Source: Acidimicrobiaceae bacterium (GTDB taxonomy: Bacteria; Actinomycetota; Acidimicrobiia; Acidimicrobiales; Aldehydirespiratoraceae). From it: 47,657 nucleotides of DNA. The stretch is taken from NCBI GenBank assembly GCA_028820455.1, contig JAPPJC010000027.1, positions 8,139-55,795 of the forward strand, given 5' to 3'. Below are positions 43,053 to 47,657 of this stretch, piece after piece. Every line of letters begins with the position of its first letter. Position 1 is the stretch's first letter. The translations under genes and the position numbers were made by a program. Under the pieces are notes generated by a model that saw nothing but the letters and a program-made list of their open reading frames with translations, had not been told where the DNA came from and ran no database searches.

Positions 43053-43217
43053 GGCTGCAACAGGCGAGGGGTGGGATTGATTCAGAGACGGCTGCAACCT
43101 CTGTTCGAATTACCCTGGCTTTGTGGCTGCAACCGGTGAGGGATGGGATTGATTCAGAGACGTAGGTAGTGTGCGGATGACAAAAGTGTCGTCTTCAGCG
43201 AGGGGTGGGATGGAGTT
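43053..43217. CRISPR. CRISPR remnant: two good repeats and one degenerate, possible type I-G array
   Basis: Repeat 1 (43053-43090) and repeat 2 (43125-43162) are 38 bases with three mismatches. They start GGCTGCAAC and end GGGATTGATTCAGAGACG, a 72-base period with a 34-base spacer. A degenerate third (GCGAGGGGTGGGAT at 43198-43211) lies 62 bases on. Repeat length and period suit type I-G rather than the 28-29-base I-E unit at 17181. The nearest cas sequence is the cas3 fragment 1.8 kb to the left; the working operon is 26 kb away. The array is nearly extinct. Confidence 0.6.
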
Positions 43218-43314
43218 ACTTGCAGCTTCACCCCACAGTGGGAGATGTTAACAGATTCCCGCGTTCTAGCAGAGTTTCTGGTTGTTATCCGAAGTCAGGA
43301 AAAAACGAGTTATG

Positions 43315-43611
43315 GCCAACGCTAGATTTTTGAGTATCGTTTCAGCTCTTCTAGTGCTTCCAACCAGGTTTCCAAATGTCCGACTGTTCTTGTGCCGATA
43401 CGGTGCACAAGCCTACTGTTTGATAGTAGATGTTTCAGAGTTACGGTTTGAGTTAAATTCTGGAGGATATGGGGTGTGGTTGGGTATAGTGCTAGCAACT
43501 CTGGGGATTTTCAGTGCACTTGTTGGAACAGTGGCTTTGAATAGGCCGATCAAGAGCACCTTTGAGCCTACCGCGAGGATAATAGTTGAGCTTCTATGCC
43601 AACACGCATAG
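43315..43611 (+). CDS. Small membrane protein, end replaced by repeat A
   Basis: About 98 residues from an internal ATG at 43312-43315 (the frame opens at 43282). There is one hydrophobic segment near the start (FLSIVSALLVLP) and a stronger one later (WLGIVLATLGIFSALVGTVA). The last codons (VELLCQHA) are encoded by the hairpin head of repeat A, so the natural C-terminus was probably lost. No family recognised. Confidence 0.35.
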   Translation, partial: ANARFLSIVSALLVLPTRFPNVRLFLCRYGAQAYCLIVDVSELRFELNSGGYGVWLGIVLATLGIFSALVGTVALNRPIKSTFEPTARIIVELLCQHA

Positions 43612-43616
43612 AAAAA
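43587..43616. repeat. Dispersed repeat family A, copy 3 (hairpin head only)
   Basis: Has GTTGAGCTTCTATGCC and the full TTCTATGC-N6-GCATAGAA hairpin, then diverges. A repeat B copy begins 15 bases later. Confidence 0.75.
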
Positions 43617-43630
43617 GGGAAGTTATAACG

Positions 43631-43664
43631 TTACGTTGACAAAATCAGCTGGCTAGAAAAGTCT
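43631..43664. repeat. Dispersed repeat family B, copy 3
   Basis: TTACGTTGACAAAATCAGCT then GGCTAGAAAAG. The stem is weaker than in the copies at 36908 and 44891. Confidence 0.5.
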
Positions 43665-44136
43665 AAAACAACATAATCTGTGGTTTTCACGCGTTGTTCA
43701 AACATTCTTAAGTAGAAGATTAGCGACTATCCTAAAACCCCATAATTGACAAGCAGGCCTATAATGGTAATCGTTAGGATCACGCCAATTAGAAAAGCGA
43801 CAAAGGCGATAAGACAACCGCAGCCGAAAACCTTCTCAAAGATGTCATCATCTCATCATTCAGATCAGAAAACAAAGCCGCTAAATGACGCATTACATGG
43901 CTAAGTACGCTGTGTATCCGGCCGCTCATTCTTTATCCTTTCTGTTTGTTGATGTTACCCACAATAGAAATGGCTGATTTTGTAGAAGCCATACATAAAA
44001 TACTTATTACAGTAAACAGGCAATTATAATAAATAACATATAATTATAATAAATAACAACAAGCGTGGTTGTGTGCAGCGTTCCTACTGATAGGCTCATT
44101 TTGCTATAATTGATAGTGAGTGCTGAAAGGTTTTAG
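43665..44136. other. AT-rich non-coding stretch
   Basis: No gene supported. A short tandem (ATAATTATAATAAATAAC-like) occurs around 44020-44055. The 44137 gene follows with an AAAGG about 8 bases before its ATG. Confidence 0.35.
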
Positions 44137-44376
44137 ATGACTGAACCTACAGGCATCGGTGTTTTGGAAACCATGCAACAAGATATCAAAGATGTGATTG
44201 AAAGGTTGGATGACATGGAACAAAAGCAACAACAGCAAAAGCAGCCACAACAACAACAAGCAGCCACTACTTTCAACATAAACAATGTTGATGTAGATGC
44301 TTTAATCAATAAAGCAGCACAAACAGCAGCACGTGAAGCGGCGCGTGAAGCAATCAAAGAATACCGCGACAGGTAA
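44137..44376 (+). CDS. Small glutamine-rich coiled-coil protein
   Basis: 79 residues: MTEPTGIGVLETMQQDIKDV, then a coiled coil, a Q/K-rich run, and TTFNINNVDVDALINKAA followed by an alanine/arginine helix. The 'NIN..xxDxxI.KA' block parallels the VNININAVIEQAIDKA block of the two 0.5-kb duplication genes, so these three belong to one loose family. Ribosome binding site AAAGG precedes the ATG. Function unknown. Confidence 0.5.
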   Translation: MTEPTGIGVLETMQQDIKDVIERLDDMEQKQQQQKQPQQQQAATTFNINNVDVDALINKAAQTAAREAAREAIKEYRDR

Positions 44377-44390
44377 ACACTAACCCACCA

Positions 44391-44885
44391 AATCCGCGTA
44401 AGTCAGCCGCTTACCGGTCATGTTCCTAGCCACAACACCTAACTGGTCTGTCGTGTCAAGTGGTCGTAGGTTGTGCTTACCCGCGAACTCGGCTACGTAG
44501 CGGTGATAGGTGCTTGTGGCTCATATTATGATACACGCTATAGTAACCACGCTTGAGCATAGCCCAGAAGCTTTCTATTCCATTCGTGTGCGCTAAGCCC
44601 CCTAACGTATTCACCTACGCTGTGATTGACGCTTACACGTCTACGCTTGGATCCGTAAGCGTTGTTACCATCGGTTACCAGGATGCCGTCATCTGTTGTA
44701 GTAGTGTCTAGAAACGCATTCAAAGATTGGCTGGTTGTGTTTATCACGCGGTCGGCTTTTATCTGATTGGTACTACGCTTCTTGACTCCAACTACTAACT
44801 ACTGCGGCCTTACCACCCCAACTGAGTTTCTTGTGTTCATGCCTGTTACGATCCTTACCGCCAATATATGTTTCATCGGGCATTA
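44391..44885 (-). mobile_element. IS1595-family transposase relic
   Basis: Minus-strand blocks in order: DETYIGGKDRNRHEHKKLSW, LVTDGNNAYGSKRRRVSVNH followed by SVGEYV, then after a frameshift HTNGIESFWAMLKRGYYSVY and GKRLTYADL. These are the DDE blocks and C-terminus of ISXO2-like transposases. The N-terminal zinc-ribbon third is missing, a TAG and frameshifts interrupt the rest, and the cut edge at 44885 abuts repeat B. Confidence 0.8.
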
Positions 44886-44890
44886 TAACG

Positions 44891-45385
44891 TTACGTTGAC
44901 AAATGGAGGGGGGGCTAGAAAAGCCTTGTGTTATTTATAACATCCGACAAAATGACAGATGTGTTCAGAAAACAGCTGATTATCGTGTGTTTTTGAGTTG
45001 TTCGGCAAATGCTTTAGCAGCTTTGTCAACAGCTTTGTCAACAGCTTTATCAATGGCTTGTTCTATCACAGCGTTGATATTGATGTTCACGTCTGTTTTG
45101 CTTTGGTTTTGAGCTGCTTGTTGTTGCTGCATTTGTTGGTTGCCTTGTTCCATTTCATTCACCTTCTTTTGCAACTCGCTTATTTGTTTGCCTGTCTCCT
45201 GTAGATAAGTATTGATTGTTTTCCCCAACACCGTAACTAAAGCTGACAGATTTCCTTCTAGCCCGTTCTCGACAAGCCAGTTATTTAGTTGTTGTACTGC
45301 TCTATTATTCATTCTACCAAGATTTTCTATTACGGATGAACCAGTTTCGCTTTCACACCCCAAGAAGGACATAACCGTATTGGTT
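44891..45385. repeat. 0.5-kb duplication, copy 2
   Basis: Counterpart of 36908-37414, without the 14-bp tandem duplication, so the coiled-coil gene inside stays open. Confidence 0.8.
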
Positions 45386-45414
45386 CTGGTGATGAAGTGT
45401 AACAAAGCTTTCAA
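44980..45414 (-). CDS. Glutamine-rich coiled-coil protein (copy 2, full length)
   Basis: 144 codons from 45414; a second ATG at 45372 (MSFLGCESETGSS) is also plausible. The first half has RMNNRAVQQLNNWLVENGLE and GKTINTYLQETGKQI; then come the coiled coil KKVNEMEQ, a Q-rich patch, and VNININAVIEQAIDKAVDKA ending AFAEQLKNTR. No cysteine pairs, membrane helices or catalytic motif. It may oligomerise through the terminal heptads. The plus-strand iteron repeats lie at its upstream end (45401 onward), so they may regulate it. Confidence 0.5.
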   Translation of the reverse strand: MKALLHFITRTNTVMSFLGCESETGSSVIENLGRMNNRAVQQLNNWLVENGLEGNLSALVTVLGKTINTYLQETGKQISELQKKVNEMEQGNQQMQQQQAAQNQSKTDVNININAVIEQAIDKAVDKAVDKAAKAFAEQLKNTR

Positions 45415-45510
45415 TTAAAACCACTGAAAACACGTTATCCTACACAAAACCTGCTGAAACTATAGCACTTACCAAAGCCCTTTCAACTAAAACCACCGAA
45501 AACGCGTTCT
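45401..45510. repeat. Iteron-like repeats, copies 2 and 3
   Basis: 45401-45437 and 45471-45510, 70 bases apart, share CAAAGC..TTCAA(C/T)TAAAACCAC and (G/A)CGTT with 33739-33776. They lie between the divergent coiled-coil gene and the 45578 gene, so they could be operators or replication iterons. Confidence 0.6.
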
Positions 45511-45577
45511 CTTTTTAGGCGTAGTAGTGCACACTAGATATTAACACGCCAAGTAAAGCAGAATGTGAGGTAGTAGC

Positions 45578-46011
45578 ATGCTTATTGACAGCTCTACTTT
45601 AACACAGTCAACTGAACAAGAAGATTTATATGATGATATAGAAGTGGACGTACTCACAAAAGACGATGTTAAAATCTTTATAAGAAACGCTTTGGATCAA
45701 GCTGGTCATACTTGGCCAGAATTACAAAAACAAGCTGAACAGGGCTGTTTCACCCAGAAACAGCTCGGCGTGCTTGGTTTGTCGTTTCATCATTTGTCTG
45801 ACCAACGTGAAGACTTAAAACAGCAAGTTCGTAAGTTTGCTTGTCTCATTTACTCAATGGAACTATCACTCACGGCATCCGCTTGTGTGTTTCAATGGAT
45901 ACAGCAGACAATGCTGTCGTAGTAAAGCTGCCGCGCATTGTTATCCTGAAAGTAGTGGTTAAAACTTTGACTGATAAAGGTTGGAATGTGTCAAAAACTA
46001 GAACACATTGA
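45578..46011 (+). pseudogene. Two-gene module, copy 2 (frameshifts and a large internal deletion)
   Basis: The first gene opens at 45578 and keeps DIEVDVLTKDDVKIFIRNAL and AGHTWPELQKQAEQGCF. A one-base shift near 45757 separates TARRAWFVVSSFV, and the remaining frame fuses into gene two. Gene two shows LSHLLNGTITHGIRLCVSMD, then jumps to VVKTLTDKGWNVSKT, missing the VGGRRFRPCLED middle found in copy 1. It ends at a TGA near 46011. Comparison with 34575-35476 is what makes the relic readable. Confidence 0.55.
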
Positions 46012-46226
46012 CAGTCAAGCCATCAGCTTGCAACCTAACTGCCGACAACAATACGCGCTAACCGATCTGTCACACTTGTACACTAGAGTTGTAGGATAAA
46101 CACAACGTCGTAGTATACAAGCGACAGCGTTTCCACTAGCCAATGTCGACACCAACAGGCGCACAATTGAAGTCGCATGGCCGCACGATTAATCGGTACG
46201 CACAGTTGACACATGGGAGATTTAAG
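46012..46226. other. Spacer before the lipoprotein pair
   Basis: No gene needed here. The frame of the next gene is open back to 46143 but lacks a ribosome binding site until 46214. Confidence 0.3.
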
Positions 46227-47249
46227 ATGTTTAAGCGAGTTGGACAGCAAGAATCCACACGGCAAAAATCCATTGAGAATGTTTGGCGATCTACCGAGAC
46301 CGTGGAATGCAATGTTAAACAAAGCCTGCGTAGCATTTTTTGGTTTAGACGGCTTCGGGTGATGTCTGCTATGCCGGTCGTTCCAGTTGTGCTGCTTTTT
46401 TTAACTCTATCGCTGGCAGCCTGTTCTGAAACGGAAGACCCAGACGGCACAGAGGATACTGATCAGCCAGCGTCGACAGGCGAGGATACAGACGACACAG
46501 AAGCTGATGTTGGTCAGGACGACACAGAAGTAGATGCTGGTCAGGACGACACGGAATCTGATGATACAGGCCAGGAACCTGGTGAGGCGGGTGATACTGT
46601 TGACGAAGATGTCACCTCTGAAACGGATGATACAGTCGACACTGAGAGTATTGATCAGCCAGTGTTGAAAGATAAGGAACCAGACGACACGGAAGCACCT
46701 GCTGGTCAGGACGACACGGAATTTGATGATACTGTCGAAGAACCCGGTGAGGCGGTTGACACTGTTGACGAAGATGACTCGGCTCAACAGCCTACAGATC
46801 AAGCTGGTGATGGCGATACAGCGGCAGACTTGCTGAGTGATGATGTGCCAAGCATTGAAATGATCGAGCTCTCTTCAGGGGAAAGCGTGAGCCTGCGGTC
46901 TTTGGTGGATGGTGAGCGGCCGGTGCTCTTGTGGTTTTGGGCTCCTCATTGTCCGATCTGTCGGGGTGAAGCCCCTGATATTGAAGAACTAGCCCAGGAA
47001 AACTCTCACAGGTTGAAAGTTGTGGGTGTCGGCGCGTTCGACGATCTTGATTACGCTCATCGTTTTGTTGCGGACACCGGTACTACTTTCACCATGTTGT
47101 GGAGTGAATCAGCTGAAGCTTGGCGTCATTATGGAGTGCGGGTGAATTCACACTTTTGGATTCTAGACGCTAATGGCAACAGGGTAGGTACTAGTTCACA
47201 GGCTTATAATCGGGCAGTGGTAGAAGGCCTGCTAGAAGATATCACCTAA
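46227..47249 (+). CDS. Thioredoxin-like (TlpA/ResA-type) lipoprotein with long acidic linker
   Basis: 340 residues from the ATG at 46227, which has GGGAGA six bases upstream. An ATG at 46362 gives a shorter start directly at the signal sequence. The lipobox is LAAC after VVLLFLTLS. About 140 residues of Asp/Glu/Thr-rich sequence with QDDTE units follow, then a thioredoxin fold with the CPIC active site (WAPHCPICRGEAPDIEEL) and a C-terminal FWILDANGNRVG strand. Such proteins reduce or isomerise disulfides outside the membrane. With the 46227 start the positively charged region before the signal is unusually long (about 65 residues). Confidence 0.8.
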   Translation: MFKRVGQQESTRQKSIENVWRSTETVECNVKQSLRSIFWFRRLRVMSAMPVVPVVLLFLTLSLAACSETEDPDGTEDTDQPASTGEDTDDTEADVGQDDTEVDAGQDDTESDDTGQEPGEAGDTVDEDVTSETDDTVDTESIDQPVLKDKEPDDTEAPAGQDDTEFDDTVEEPGEAVDTVDEDDSAQQPTDQAGDGDTAADLLSDDVPSIEMIELSSGESVSLRSLVDGERPVLLWFWAPHCPICRGEAPDIEELAQENSHRLKVVGVGAFDDLDYAHRFVADTGTTFTMLWSESAEAWRHYGVRVNSHFWILDANGNRVGTSSQAYNRAVVEGLLEDIT

Positions 47250-47362
47250 AATATGAAGGAGTCGCGTAAACTCTCGTTTACCTGATTCCAGATGTAATCA
47301 AAAAACGAATCACATGCTTTTATGCGTGTATTTACATGAAATGCACATAACGGAGGTTTCTA

Positions 47363-47657
47363 ATGCGATATTTGACGTCACTATTGACTGCGATCCTTGT
47401 GAGCCTTGCGCTCGTAATGGCAGCCTGTAACGGTGATTCCGATACTGACGATACCAATGATCAAACAGACCAAGAACCCAGCGAGACGGTTGACACTATT
47501 GACCAAGATGACTCAACTCAACAGCCTACAGATCAAACTGGTGATGGCGATACGACAGTAGACCTGCTGAGTGATGATGTGCCAAGCATTGAAATGGTTG
47601 AACTCTCTTCAGGGGAAAGCGTGAGCCTGCGGTCTTTGGTGGATGGTGAGCGGCCGG
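47363..47657 (+). CDS. Second thioredoxin-like lipoprotein, truncated by the window edge
   Basis: Starts at the ATG at 47363 with GGAGG seven bases upstream. The signal MRYLTSLLTAILVSLALVMA leads to the lipobox cysteine (MAAC). A shorter acidic linker (about 40 residues) follows, then LLSDDVPSIEMVELSSGESV, nearly identical to the upstream gene. The CxxC lies beyond the window. It is a tandem duplicate, 113 bases after the first copy's stop. The linker of copy 1 is much longer, so one copy has expanded or the other shrunk. Confidence 0.85.
   Translation, partial: MRYLTSLLTAILVSLALVMAACNGDSDTDDTNDQTDQEPSETVDTIDQDDSTQQPTDQTGDGDTTVDLLSDDVPSIEMVELSSGESVSLRSLVDGERP

Noticed and set aside
42905-43060. 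N-terminal extension of the AAA/PD-(D/E)XK protein
   Set aside because: It is proline-rich, covers repeat C and the first CRISPR repeat, and precedes the conserved family start.

Overview
The window reads as an accessory 'defence island' from a high-to-moderate GC actinobacterium. Actinomycetota is inferred from near-leaderless promoters, type I-G and I-E CRISPR traces, and IS110, IS5 and IS1595 relics; an Acidimicrobiia-like host is possible but unproven. No housekeeping gene, tRNA or rRNA was seen. Many genes are broken by small frameshifts or short tandem duplications, so the island is decaying, or the assembly carries indels, or both.

Layout. 1-4275 (minus): a single-chain type ISP restriction-modification enzyme that runs off the left edge through a poly-G/poly-C tract that looks artefactual. 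4481-5442: a DnaQ-BRCT exonuclease pseudogene with three frameshifts. 5641-10012: a self-contained cassette between two 77-bp direct repeats. It holds an ImmA/IrrE peptidase and an XRE repressor (minus), divergent from a CD-NTase, a stand-alone E2-like protein and a multi-pass membrane protein (plus). This looks like a short, E2-only type II CBASS under a CapH/CapP-type switch. 10206-16710 (minus): the type I-G (formerly I-U) interference operon cas3-csb3-csb1-csb2, without cas4/1 or cas2. 16790-17330: a csb1-like relic and a degenerate three-repeat array of type I-E appearance. 17758-18000: a YgjP-like fragment. 18027-22695 (minus): a GC-richer glycan operon (O-carbamoyltransferase, GT32, GT25-GH16 fusion). 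22889-31951 (minus): OLD-family nuclease, N6-adenine methyltransferase and PLD-SNF2 helicase.

From about 32 kb to 46 kb lies a mosaic of repeats and relics. It contains palindromic dispersed repeats, an IS110 relic sitting in one of them, IS1595 and IS5 relics, a 0.5-kb duplication carrying a glutamine-rich coiled-coil gene, and two copies of an unrecognised overlapping two-gene module. It also holds toxin-antitoxin genes (intact VapBC, HicB with a HicA stump, a PIN gene with an internal deletion, a ribbon-helix-helix-like protein, a frameshifted RelE/YafQ-like toxin), a second broken cas3 fragment, an AAA/PD-(D/E)XK protein, and a two-to-three-repeat CRISPR remnant whose repeat length suits type I-G. 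The right end has two tandem thioredoxin-like lipoproteins with acidic linkers.

Together the genes make a layered anti-phage arsenal: methyl-directed restriction, cyclic-nucleotide signalling, CRISPR interference, and OLD, PLD-helicase and AAA nucleases. Transposons and toxin-antitoxin modules probably built and are now eroding it. The best candidates for something new are the repeat-flanked E2-CBASS with its unfamiliar five-helix effector, the GT25-GH16 fusion, and the duplicated small two-gene module.
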